Assembly (NCBI GenBank): GCA_946534775.1
Contig: CAMNCZ010000031.1
Span: 1 to 8,009, forward strand
Reading direction: 5' to 3'
Source of the DNA: an uncultured Eubacteriaceae bacterium
GTDB taxonomy: Bacteria > Bacillota > Clostridia > Lachnospirales > CAG-274
DNA: 8,009 nt
A model generated the notes under the pieces. It was not told the DNA's origin. It did not search any database and saw only the letters and a program-made list of their open reading frames with translations. A program made the position numbers and the translations under genes. Shown here one piece after another: positions 1 through 6,995 of this stretch; position 1 is the first letter of the stretch, and every line of letters starts with the position of its first letter.

Positions 1-739
1 GCTGTTTTTTGTGGATATACACCTTGTACTGCTTTTTCTTTGAAAAGTTGTATGCAGCCTTGCCGCCGAATTTTATGCAGGCGGAGGCAAGCCAGCCGAC
101 AGCAAGCAGCACGATAGATACAGGGCTTGGCACGCCGTTAAAAAACAGACCCGTTGAAATGACGGAAACGGTCAGTACTGCTGTCAGCATCAGATTTATC
201 GATCTTCCGCAGGTCTCCCACATAATTATCATAAACAGTATGCCGCCTGCGATAAGCAGGGCGGGTATTGTAAGTGAACGGTCGGCGATGATCTCGTCAA
301 AACCGTCGGCAGCGGGAAGTTTGTATTTTACGCGGATAAGCGTATAACTTAAATTTATTATTGCGGTTATGCCGCTGCGCAGCAGATTGAGATTTTGGCT
401 GTAAAAATACACTATGCCGAAAACTGCCGCAGAATAGCCCGCAATACGGGTTATTGCGCTTATCTGTATAAGCATAAACACAAAATTTACTGCGGCAAGT
501 ATAAGAAATATATTTGCGGCATTATACGGTATATTGAAAATCGACATAAAACCTTCGATAGTGCCTGCGGTCAGTGCCATAACTATAAATGCACGCACCA
601 AAAGCCCCGAAAGACGGGAGTTATCAGCATTTTTGAGGTTTTCATCAAGGGTAAAGCCCGTAGCTTCCGCGATAGAGCGTTTATATTTTAAGCGGCTTTT
701 TTTAAACAAACAAATAAAATATTCTTTAATAATACTCAT
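1..739 (-). CDS. Multi-pass membrane protein, N-terminal part (probable transglutaminase-like partner of MoxR/DUF58); runs off left edge
   Basis: An open frame reads leftward from ATG at 739-737 to the window edge with no stop, giving 246 residues (MSIIKEYF...YKVYIHKKQ). The start overlaps the DUF58 stop as ATGA (739-736), the classic sign of translational coupling. The protein opens with a basic cytoplasmic segment (about residues 1-42) and then has about five or six hydrophobic stretches, near 43-68, 74-95, 98-115, 156-175, 181-200 and 205-222. The visible end is lysine-rich. No catalytic motif is visible. In moxR-DUF58 operons the third gene commonly encodes a TgpA-type protein with N-terminal membrane helices followed by an extracytoplasmic transglutaminase-like domain, and this start fits that shape. 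That assignment is inferred from context; another membrane protein of the module is possible. It is a partial gene because of the window edge, not a broken one. Confidence 0.72.
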   Translation of the reverse strand, partial: MSIIKEYFICLFKKSRLKYKRSIAEATGFTLDENLKNADNSRLSGLLVRAFIVMALTAGTIEGFMSIFNIPYNAANIFLILAAVNFVFMLIQISAITRIAGYSAAVFGIVYFYSQNLNLLRSGITAIINLSYTLIRVKYKLPAADGFDEIIADRSLTIPALLIAGGILFMIIMWETCGRSINLMLTAVLTVSVISTGLFFNGVPSPVSIVLLAVGWLASACIKFGGKAAYNFSKKKQYKVYIHKKQ

Positions 740-1746
740 ATTATATCCGTCACCGCCTTACCTTCGGATGAACCGTGGATATAAATTATGCCGCTGCCAG
801 CGTATTCACGGCGCAGGGCGTAAAGTGAGTTTGTGTCACTTTGCGTGATATATGCCAGATACATTTTTTGTATGCCGTCTAAAAGTTCGTTTTTATCGGT
901 TATATAAAGTTTTGTCAGCTGTTCACTGCCCGATGAAGCAAAGCAAAGCGTATAAGGGTATCCCATATCCGTAAGTGCAAGCCCCGTGCCGTATATATTG
1001 TCGATAATATCGTCTATGCAGGGTGCGTAGAGTTCCGCAAGCAAAATGGCAGACTCTTCGTTGTTGTCGGAATATTCTTTTACAAGCAGATCGTTGTATT
1101 TTGAACTGAGTTTCCAATGTATGTTTCTTAATTTATCGCCTGCGACATAATCCCTTACACCGTCTATCTGCGTGCCGTTTATGTTTTTGGCAGATATTAT
1201 GCTGTCCTCGCTGTAAAGTTCGCTTACGGAAAGTGATACGCCGGTTTCGGCGGGAAGCGGCTTTATATAAAAACAGCAGTTTTCGGTTTTTTTTGCTTTA
1301 AATGCGAAAATATTGAGCATATCGCGCACATAAACTTCCGTTATATTCACGGTGAAAAGTCCGTTGTATATCGGCGTTATCGGTATCTGCACCGTGTGTT
1401 TGGCTTTTGCGGGCAGTGATACGTCAAGGCAGTTGACCAGGTCGTTTTTAAAATATCTGTTTTCGGCCTTGAAAGAAACTCTGCACGAAATAACAGGTAA
1501 GAGTGTGCGGTTGTCGAAAACAAAATTTATCTGAGTCTGCTTGCCTTTATCGGTCCAAAGGGAAAGCGGCGCAGCCTTTACCGAAAGCCTGTCTGCCGTG
1601 TGTTTTGCGGCGATACAGCTGAATATCGGGAAAATAAGAAACAGCAGCAGAAGTATAAAAAGGCTTTGGCTGTGCAGATAATATGTCAGATAGGCGAAAA
1701 GGCCGATAAGAATGGCATAATATAAAAAATTATTTACTTTTTCCAT
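736..1746 (-). CDS. DUF58 domain-containing membrane protein
   Basis: This 336-residue protein is the DUF58 partner of the MoxR ATPase. Residues 6-48 form two closely spaced membrane helices. A beta-rich middle region (about 60-160) is followed by the diagnostic DUF58 core, G196-V-R198-D-Y200-V-A-G203-D204-K-L-R207-N-I-H210-W211, then a leucine/valine/lysine/glutamate stretch (LLVKEY, 220-225). The domain is usually described as von Willebrand A-like and is thought to act with MoxR in maturation or assembly of envelope complexes; the substrate here is unknown. The start is supported by AAGGA at 1759-1755, 8 nt upstream of the ATG. It follows moxR by 27 nt and its TGA overlaps the next start by 4 nt, so the three genes are very likely one operon. 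The family call is secure; the cellular role is not. Confidence 0.93.
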   Translation of the reverse strand: MEKVNNFLYYAILIGLFAYLTYYLHSQSLFILLLLFLIFPIFSCIAAKHTADRLSVKAAPLSLWTDKGKQTQINFVFDNRTLLPVISCRVSFKAENRYFKNDLVNCLDVSLPAKAKHTVQIPITPIYNGLFTVNITEVYVRDMLNIFAFKAKKTENCCFYIKPLPAETGVSLSVSELYSEDSIISAKNINGTQIDGVRDYVAGDKLRNIHWKLSSKYNDLLVKEYSDNNEESAILLAELYAPCIDDIIDNIYGTGLALTDMGYPYTLCFASSGSEQLTKLYITDKNELLDGIQKMYLAYITQSDTNSLYALRREYAGSGIIYIHGSSEGKAVTDII

Positions 1747-1773
1747 TAATACTATCCTTTTAAAATTTTTATT

Positions 1774-2724
1774 TTATTTTTTATCTTTTGCCGAGGGTTT
1801 GCTTATTTTTGGCATTGGTGTGCCGTCAACTATCTCTTTTAAAGCGGCTTTTGCCGTAAGACCGTTTGCGGCTGCCTGCGGACTCAGTTCTATACGGTGA
1901 GCGCATACTATGCCGATTATATCTATTATATCCTGCGGTATCACATATGAACGGCGGTTTAAAAACGCCTTTGCCTTTGCCACCTTTAAAAGTGCGATAG
2001 AGCCTCGCGGGCTGATACCCATAGAAAAATTGCCGCTTTCCCTTGTACGGTTGGATATTTCAACAATGTACGAGTAAATACTTTCGTCAACGTACTGTTC
2101 CTCGACTGCCTGCTGTATTTTTGTAAGTATGGGCGCGTTCAGCTTTTCTTCCAATATATCCATTTTGTCCTTGCGGTTGCCTTTTAATATGGCAATTTCG
2201 CTTACGGGGTCGGGATAGCCCATAGATATACACATAAGAAACCTGTCCATCTGGCTTTGCGGCAGTTTTTGCGTGCCCGAAGAGCCAAACGGGTTTTGTG
2301 TGGCAATAACAACAAAGGGCAGAGGAAGTTTATGCGTTTCGCCGTCAACGGTGACACGGCCTTCTTCCATTACTTCCAAAAGTGCGGATTGGGTCTTGGG
2401 CGAGGTCCTGTTTATCTCGTCGGCAAGAAAAAGGTTGCACATAACACCGCCTTCTTTATATTCAAATGTATTGGTTTGGCTGTTATACATTGAAAAACCG
2501 GATACATCGCTTGGCATTACATCGGGGGTGAACTGCATACGTTTGTAGCTTAGCCCCATTACGCGCGAAAACGCCATAGCAAGTGTGGTCTTGCCGACAC
2601 CCGGTATATCCTCAAGCAAAACGTGACCGTTGCTTAATATAGCAAGCATAACCTGTTCTATAATATCGTCTTTGCCTTTTATGACTTTTTTTATCTCGTC
2701 AATGGCAGAAAAAATACGTTCCAT
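1774..2724 (-). CDS. moxR: MoxR-family AAA+ ATPase
   Basis: This 316-residue AAA+ ATPase is the usual MoxR length and is complete. Walker A is EDIPGVGKTT (residues 38-47). Walker B is NLFLADEIN (97-105, acidic pair D102-E103), followed at once by the MoxR-typical NRTSPKTQSALLEVMEE stretch. Sensor 1 lies in IATQNP (140-145), a candidate arginine finger is R161 in QMDRF, and sensor 2 is R240 in SPRGS. The C-terminal lid carries the expected helices and ends in a Lys/Ser-rich tail. MoxR proteins are thought to act as chaperone-like ATPases that activate partner proteins containing VWA domains, here the DUF58 protein encoded next. AAGGAG at 2735-2730, 5 nt before the ATG, supports the start. It is the first gene of the leftward operon and has a good promoter in the divergent gap. 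The substrate complex cannot be read from the sequence. Confidence 0.96.
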   Translation of the reverse strand: MERIFSAIDEIKKVIKGKDDIIEQVMLAILSNGHVLLEDIPGVGKTTLAMAFSRVMGLSYKRMQFTPDVMPSDVSGFSMYNSQTNTFEYKEGGVMCNLFLADEINRTSPKTQSALLEVMEEGRVTVDGETHKLPLPFVVIATQNPFGSSGTQKLPQSQMDRFLMCISMGYPDPVSEIAILKGNRKDKMDILEEKLNAPILTKIQQAVEEQYVDESIYSYIVEISNRTRESGNFSMGISPRGSIALLKVAKAKAFLNRRSYVIPQDIIDIIGIVCAHRIELSPQAAANGLTAKAALKEIVDGTPMPKISKPSAKDKK

Positions 2725-2774
2725 AAATACTCCTTAAAAATATTATCGATATGTTTTTTAATATGACCTATATT

Positions 2775-2803
2775 ATGATACCACAAAAAATTATTTAATT
2801 CAA
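2775..2803 (-). promoter_or_regulatory. Sigma-A-type promoter of the moxR operon
   Basis: On the minus strand a -35 element TTGAAT (2803-2798) is followed after exactly 17 nt by -10 TATCAT (2780-2775). A TG sits one base before the -10 (TGG-TATCAT), giving an extended -10. Transcription would start near 2768, leaving a leader of about 44 nt before moxR. No operator palindrome stands out. This is the best promoter match in the divergent 161-nt gap. Confidence 0.6.
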
Positions 2804-2842
2804 TTCTAATTTTTATTTAAGTACAGTTTAAAAAAACGGATG

Positions 2843-2853
2843 TAGAATAAAAT
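2843..2853 (+). promoter_or_regulatory. Candidate -10 region for the lipoprotein gene
   Basis: Two overlapping -10-like hexamers, TAGAAT (2843-2848) and TAAAAT (2848-2853), lie 33-43 nt ahead of the lipoprotein start. Neither has a convincing -35 at 16-18 nt. The gene needs a rightward promoter in this gap because its upstream neighbour is divergent, but the exact element is uncertain in such AT-rich sequence. Confidence 0.3.
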
Positions 2854-2885
2854 CACAATAAAACAAGAAAGCGAGGAATTCAATT

Positions 2886-4505
2886 ATGAAAAGATATATA
2901 GTTTCAATGGCAGCGGCAATGGTGATATGTGTGATGGCAAGCGGGTGTACGACAGCTTATGTAAGCGAAAGTTCGCAGGCATCGGCAGAGGAAACACAAA
3001 GCGTTATAACAGAAGATACCACGGAGAGCGTAAGTTACGATGAGATAGAGGAAAATACGGCCGAAAGCGATGCGCAGTATTTATCGTATACATCCGTGAC
3101 CACGGACACGACCCAGCTTTTCAGCGAGCGAGACTTGCAGCAGACGGCAGATACATCAAGTGCAAAGAAAATAACAGTTGCAGATAATAAAACAATAGAT
3201 ATAACCGCAGAGGGTGTTTATGTAATAAGCGGCAGCGCCAAAAACTGTACGATAAAAGTAAACGCAAACAGCAAGGCAAAGGTACAGCTGGTGCTTGACA
3301 ATGTAAGCATCACAAACGACAGTACTCCCGCAATATACGTTGTATCGTCGGATAAATGTTTTGTTACAACATCAAGCGGCACAAGCAGTCTTTCGGTAAC
3401 GGGCGCGTTCACGGCAGACGGCGAGACCAATACGGATGCGGTCATCTTCTCAAAAGATGATATAGTTTTAAACGGCGAGGGCACTTTGACCATATCCTCA
3501 ACGCAGGGCAACGGTATCTCGGGCAAGGACGATCTGAAGATAACGGGCGGCACATATAATATCACCTGCGCAAAAGATGCGGTAGAAGCAAACGATTCCA
3601 TAAGGATAAGCGGAGGTACATTTAATATTACCACACAAAAGGATGCTTTCCACAGTGAAAACGATGAAGATGATACAAAGGGCTATGTTTACATCTCGGG
3701 CGGCACATTTACGATAAATGCGGCAAGCGACGGTATACAGGGCACAACAACGGTACAGATAGACGGCGGTACATTTGATATAACCTCGGCAGAGGGCATA
3801 GAAGGCACTTGTATACAGATAAATGACGGCACAATAAATATAAATGCATCCGATGACGGTATAAATGCAACGGCAAAGAGTGCATCGGCAGGTACACCTA
3901 CAATAGAGTTTAACGGCGGTACTGCCACAATAGTTATGGGACGCGGCGATACCGATGCGGTGGATGCAAACGGCGATATCATAGTAAACGGCGGCACAAT
4001 AAATATTACTGCGCAGACATCATCGTTTGATTATGACGGAAAGGCCGAGTTTAACGGCGGTACTATAATAATAAACGGTGAGGAAGTAAGCGAGATACCG
4101 CAGTCTATGATGGGCGGCGGTATGGGCGGCCGCGGCGGTTTTGGCGGAAACAGCAGGATGCAGAACGGTCAGGCTTTTAACGGACAGATGCCAAACGGAC
4201 AAATGCCAAACGGACAGTTACCGAACGGCGAAAATTCAACCACTCAGGACGGACAAATGCCTTTCGGAAACGGTAATATGGGAGAAAGACCTGCCTTTGA
4301 CGGCAATATGCCAAACGGCGAGTTTGCACCCGAAAACGGGGAATTTCCCAAAAACGACAGAGGTTTCGGCGGCAGAGGTCACGGCGGCCGCGGCGGAAAT
4401 TTCGGTGAAAACGGCTTTGAACAAAAGCAGGTACCGAATATGCAGCAGGGCGGTGTCCGGCAGTCGGGCAAAACCACTTCGGCATTAAGCGCAACGGCGC
4501 TTTGA
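2886..4505 (+). CDS. Secreted lipoprotein with Cthe_2159-like (DUF4353) carbohydrate-binding beta-helix domain
   Basis: This complete 539-residue protein begins with a lipoprotein signal: a basic start, a hydrophobic core and MASGC with the lipidated cysteine at C21. An acidic Ser/Thr/Glu-rich linker (about 22-92) follows. The region 93-400 resembles the DUF4353 family, whose founding member Cthe_2159 of Clostridium thermocellum is a polysaccharide-binding parallel beta-helix protein. Eight coils carry GGT or DGT turns starting near residues 221, 243, 272, 294, 314, 344, 369 and 391. Many continue with an acidic motif such as KDAVEAND, SDGIQGT or DDGINAT that could bind calcium. The end (408-539) is low complexity: Gly/Met/Arg-rich, then NGQMP repeats, then an RGG-like segment. 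GAGGA at 2873-2877, 8 nt before the ATG, supports the start. The gene stands alone, with a divergent neighbour upstream and a terminator downstream. The ligand is unknown; binding of cell-wall or plant polysaccharide is inference. Confidence 0.88.
   Translation: MKRYIVSMAAAMVICVMASGCTTAYVSESSQASAEETQSVITEDTTESVSYDEIEENTAESDAQYLSYTSVTTDTTQLFSERDLQQTADTSSAKKITVADNKTIDITAEGVYVISGSAKNCTIKVNANSKAKVQLVLDNVSITNDSTPAIYVVSSDKCFVTTSSGTSSLSVTGAFTADGETNTDAVIFSKDDIVLNGEGTLTISSTQGNGISGKDDLKITGGTYNITCAKDAVEANDSIRISGGTFNITTQKDAFHSENDEDDTKGYVYISGGTFTINAASDGIQGTTTVQIDGGTFDITSAEGIEGTCIQINDGTININASDDGINATAKSASAGTPTIEFNGGTATIVMGRGDTDAVDANGDIIVNGGTINITAQTSSFDYDGKAEFNGGTIIINGEEVSEIPQSMMGGGMGGRGGFGGNSRMQNGQAFNGQMPNGQMPNGQLPNGENSTTQDGQMPFGNGNMGERPAFDGNMPNGEFAPENGEFPKNDRGFGGRGHGGRGGNFGENGFEQKQVPNMQQGGVRQSGKTTSALSATAL
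3540..4079 (+). repeat. Eight degenerate beta-helix coils encoded in the lipoprotein
   Basis: The protein repeat pattern is roughly (I/V/F)-x-(G/D)-G-T-(F/Y/I)-x-I-(T/N), spaced 20-30 residues apart, with an acidic D-(A/G) turn between most coils. At DNA level the copies share GGCGGYACA-like cores but have diverged elsewhere. This indicates old internal duplication kept by structure, not recent expansion. Confidence 0.8.
4164..4223 (+). repeat. 15-bp tandem repeat coding NGQMP pentapeptides
   Basis: Three consecutive 15-bp units (4179-4223) encode NGQMP, NGQMP and NGQLP (residues 432-446). They follow a degenerate unit NGQAF (4164-4178). The first two units differ by a single silent base (CAG versus CAA), so this short array is recent enough to vary in copy number between strains. 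Related NGE, DGQMPF and DGNMP pieces continue to about residue 482. Confidence 0.85.
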
Positions 4506-4510
4506 CAAAT

Positions 4511-4545
4511 AGGGACGGGAGGGTAAAACTTCCCGTCCTTTTTTT
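4511..4545 (+). terminator. Rho-independent terminator after the lipoprotein gene
   Basis: A 10-bp GC-rich stem, GGACGGGAGG (4513-4522) with CTTCCCGTCC (4529-4538), has one G-T wobble and a 6-nt loop GTAAAA. It is followed by seven T residues (4539-4545). It starts 5 nt after the TGA at 4503-4505. It isolates the lipoprotein transcript from the nfn operon. Confidence 0.93.
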
Positions 4546-4622
4546 GCTTTGATATATGCCTTAATATGAAATTTTCCACAAAAAATCCTTCAAAAATTTT
4601 ATTAATTAGGTAAAAAAAATAA

Positions 4623-4651
4623 TTGTATATTGTGTTTTTTTGTTGTATAAT
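4623..4651 (+). promoter_or_regulatory. Sigma-A-type promoter of the nfn operon
   Basis: A perfect -10 TATAAT (4646-4651) lies 17 nt after a weak -35 TTGTAT (4623-4628, three of six consensus bases). Transcription would start near 4658, giving a leader of roughly 58 nt. The leader holds a short CGTTG/CAACG inverted repeat but no recognised riboswitch. I see no clear Rex-type operator, although NADH-responsive control would suit the genes. The rest of the gap from 4546 is plain AT-rich sequence. Confidence 0.6.
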
Positions 4652-4702
4652 TATATGTGGTTTTTTACGCGTTGGTTTTGAGATACACAACGACTTTTGT
4701 AT

Positions 4703-4708
4703 AGGAGG
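4703..4708 (+). promoter_or_regulatory. Ribosome binding site fixing the nfn small-subunit start
   Basis: A consensus AGGAGG lies 7 nt before ATG 4716. The frame is open upstream to an ATG at 4623, but that ATG falls inside the -35 hexamer, ahead of the transcription start. The 31 residues it would add are hydrophobic and unlike the family, so the start is set at 4716. Confidence 0.9.
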
Positions 4709-4715
4709 AATAAAA

Positions 4716-5606
4716 ATGTATAAAATCGTAAAAAAACGTATGTTGACGGATACGATATACCTTATGAAGATCGAAGCACCCAGAGTTGCAAGATCCGCTA
4801 TGCCAGGTCAGTTTATTATTATAAAAACAACGGATAAAGGCGAAAGAATACCTTTGACCGTTTGCGATTACGACAGGGAAGCAGGTACGGTAACTATAGT
4901 TGCGCAGGCTGTCGGCAAATCCACAATGGAACTTATGCAGTTTGAAGAAGGCGAATATGTGTCGGATTTTGTAGGTCCTCTCGGTCGTCCTTCGGATCTT
5001 TGCGAAATGAGCGATGAGGAACTTGCAAAGAAAAACATTATTTTTGTTGCAGGCGGTGTAGGTGCAGCGCCCGTATATCCTCAGGTAAAATATCTTAAAG
5101 AAAAAGGCATAAAGGCTGATGTTATCATCGGTTCAAGAACAAAAGACCTTCTTATACTTGCAGACGAGATGAAAGCAGTTGCCGAAAACCTTTATATATC
5201 TACAGATGACGGTTCTTACGGTTTCCACGGCGTAGGTTCCAAGCTTCTTGAAAAGCTTGTCAATGAAGACGGCAAGACATATAATCACGCTGTTGTTATC
5301 GGCCCTATGATAATGATGAAGTTTACCGCCATGACAACAAAAGCGCTTAATATCCCCACAATTGTCAGCCTTAACCCCATTATGGTAGACGGTACGGGTA
5401 TGTGCGGTGCCTGTCGTGTTACCGTTGGCGACGAGGTCAAGTTTGCCTGCGTTGACGGTCCCGAGTTTGACGGCCATAAGGTAAATTATGACGAAGCAAT
5501 GCGCAGAAGTGCAATGTACAAGACAGAAGAGGGTCGTGCAAGACTTAAATTTGAAGAAGGCAGCACACATAAAAACGGTGGCTGCGGCTGCGGAGGTGAC
5601 AAATAA
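4716..5606 (+). CDS. nfnA: Nfn small subunit: FAD/[2Fe-2S] ferredoxin-NADP reductase-like protein
   Basis: This 296-residue protein belongs to the sulfide/dihydroorotate dehydrogenase-like FAD/NAD-binding family and matches the small subunit (NfnA, also NfnS) of the electron-bifurcating NADH-dependent ferredoxin:NADP+ oxidoreductase. It has an N-terminal FAD barrel with ERIPLTV (43-49). The nucleotide-binding domain follows, with VAGGVGAAPVYP (111-122). The C-terminal iron-sulfur segment carries D225, C230, C233 and C245 (DGTGMCGAC...FAC). As I recall the solved Nfn structures, this cluster has three Cys and one Asp ligand, and D225 fits. The tail is unusual: GGCGCGGDK, with two extra cysteines. 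The gene overlaps the large subunit by 1 nt (TAATG). A related two-subunit sulfide dehydrogenase cannot be fully excluded. The start rests on a perfect AGGAGG. Confidence 0.9.
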   Translation: MYKIVKKRMLTDTIYLMKIEAPRVARSAMPGQFIIIKTTDKGERIPLTVCDYDREAGTVTIVAQAVGKSTMELMQFEEGEYVSDFVGPLGRPSDLCEMSDEELAKKNIIFVAGGVGAAPVYPQVKYLKEKGIKADVIIGSRTKDLLILADEMKAVAENLYISTDDGSYGFHGVGSKLLEKLVNEDGKTYNHAVVIGPMIMMKFTAMTTKALNIPTIVSLNPIMVDGTGMCGACRVTVGDEVKFACVDGPEFDGHKVNYDEAMRRSAMYKTEEGRARLKFEEGSTHKNGGCGCGGDK

Positions 5607-6994
5607 TGGCTGATAAAATGCATAAAGTGCCCGTTAGGGAACAGGATCCCAAGGTAAGGGCAACAAATTTTGACGAAGTATGTTTAGGTTACAACAAGGA
5701 AGAAGCCGTTGAAGAAGCAAACCGCTGTCTTAACTGTAAAAATCCGCGTTGTGTATCGGGCTGTCCCGTAGGTATCGATATTCCCGGCTTTATAAGCCAT
5801 ATCAAGGAAAGCGATTTTGAAGGCGCAGCAAAGACCATTGCAAAATACAGCGCTCTTCCCGCTGTCTGCGGCCGTGTATGTCCTCAGGAAAATCAGTGCG
5901 AGGGCAAGTGTGTTCTCGGTATCAAGGGCGAACCCGTTTCTATCGGCAAGCTTGAAAGATTTACCGCAGACAATGCGCGCGAACAGGGTATCGACCTTTC
6001 CGAAAAGGCACCTTCAAACGGTAAAAAAGTTGCTGTTATCGGTGCAGGCCCCGCAGGCCTTACCTGCGCAGGCGACCTTGCCAAAAAAGGTTATGAGGTA
6101 ACTATTTTCGAGGCTCTCCACAAGGCAGGCGGCGTGCTTGAATACGGTATCCCCGAGTTCAGACTTCCCAAAGAAAAGGTCGTTAAGGCCGAGGTTGAAA
6201 ACATCAAAAAACTTGGCGTTAAGATAGAAACAAATGTTATTATCGGCAGAACTATCACTATAGATCAGCTTTTTGACGAAGAAGGCTTTGAGGCTGTATT
6301 TATCGGCAGCGGCGCAGGTCTCCCCAAATTTATGGGTATCCCGGGCGAGCAGGCAAACGGTGTTCTTTCCGCAAACGAATTCCTTACAAGGGTAAACCTT
6401 ATGAAAGCGTTTGACGAAAACTACGACACACCCGTTAAGATAGGTAAAAAAGTTGCCGTTATCGGCGGCGGCAATGTTGCGATGGATGCGGCAAGAACCG
6501 CTTTAAGACTTGGCAGCGAAAGCCATATAGTATACCGCCGTGCGCTTGAGCAGCTTCCTGCGCGTGTTGAGGAAGTTCACCACGCTAAGGAAGAGGGCAT
6601 TATATTTGATATCCTTACAAACCCCACGGAGATCCTTGTTGACGAAAACGGCTGGGTAAAGGGTATGAAGTGCGTTAAGATGGAACTTGGTGAACCCGAC
6701 GAAAGCGGCAGAAGAAGCCCTGTTGTTATAGAAGGCAGCGAGTTTGAGATGGATGTCGATACCGTTATAATGAGTCTGGGTACCTCGCCAAACCCGCTTA
6801 TCAGCAGCAATACACCCGGTCTTGAAACAAACAAGAGAAGATGTATCGTAGCCGAGGAAGAAACAGGCAAGACAAGCCGTGAAGCGGTTTATGCAGGCGG
6901 CGATGCCGTAACGGGTGCAGCTACGGTAATTCTTGCAATGGGCGCAGGCAAAAAAGCAGCTGCGGCTATTGACGAATATTTAAGCAATAAATAA
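5606..6994 (+). CDS. nfnB: Nfn large subunit: GltD-like NADPH oxidoreductase with two [4Fe-4S] clusters
   Basis: This 462-residue flavoprotein resembles the glutamate synthase small subunit but is encoded beside the NfnA-type partner, with no large GltB subunit in view. That points to NfnB (NfnL; often mis-annotated gltA/gltD). The N-terminal helical domain supplies cluster cysteines C41, C44, C49, C53 and C88, C92, C98, C102. FAD binds at the first Rossmann motif VIGAGPAGL (144-152), and NADPH at VIGGGNVAMDAAR (285-297) with Y310-R311-R312. The closing FAD motif is VYAGGDAVTGAA (428-439). In known Nfn complexes this subunit holds the bifurcating FAD and exchanges electrons with NADPH and ferredoxin, while the small subunit handles NADH. 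The start has GGAGGTGA (5592-5599) inside the small-subunit tail. Family certainty is high; the choice of Nfn over GOGAT or sulfide dehydrogenase rests on pairing and context. Confidence 0.92.
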   Translation: MADKMHKVPVREQDPKVRATNFDEVCLGYNKEEAVEEANRCLNCKNPRCVSGCPVGIDIPGFISHIKESDFEGAAKTIAKYSALPAVCGRVCPQENQCEGKCVLGIKGEPVSIGKLERFTADNAREQGIDLSEKAPSNGKKVAVIGAGPAGLTCAGDLAKKGYEVTIFEALHKAGGVLEYGIPEFRLPKEKVVKAEVENIKKLGVKIETNVIIGRTITIDQLFDEEGFEAVFIGSGAGLPKFMGIPGEQANGVLSANEFLTRVNLMKAFDENYDTPVKIGKKVAVIGGGNVAMDAARTALRLGSESHIVYRRALEQLPARVEEVHHAKEEGIIFDILTNPTEILVDENGWVKGMKCVKMELGEPDESGRRSPVVIEGSEFEMDVDTVIMSLGTSPNPLISSNTPGLETNKRRCIVAEEETGKTSREAVYAGGDAVTGAATVILAMGAGKKAAAAIDEYLSNK

Positions 6995-6995
6995 T

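Noticed and set aside
9..691. Rightward open frames across the left edge.
   Set aside because: They are opposite a continuous leftward membrane-protein frame that is coupled to DUF58 by ATGA. They have no supporting binding site.
3218..3997. Long antisense open frames opposite the lipoprotein gene.
   Set aside because: They mirror the repeated GGT coils and their codon bias, lack binding sites, and give low-complexity peptides with no known fold.
4658..4700. Possible riboswitch or operator in the nfn leader (CGTTG/CAACG inverted repeat).
   Set aside because: The repeat is only 5 bp with a wide loop, no conserved aptamer sequence is visible, and no Rex-like operator could be matched.
4623..4715. 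Upstream in-frame extension of the nfn small subunit to ATG 4623.
   Set aside because: That ATG lies in the -35 hexamer, ahead of the predicted transcription start, while ATG 4716 has a perfect AGGAGG at 7 nt. The extension is hydrophobic and unlike the family.
5606..6994. Annotation as glutamate synthase small subunit (gltD/gltA).
   Set aside because: No large glutamate synthase subunit is adjacent, and the preceding gene is the FAD/[2Fe-2S] partner typical of Nfn. Homology to GltD is real but the pairing decides.
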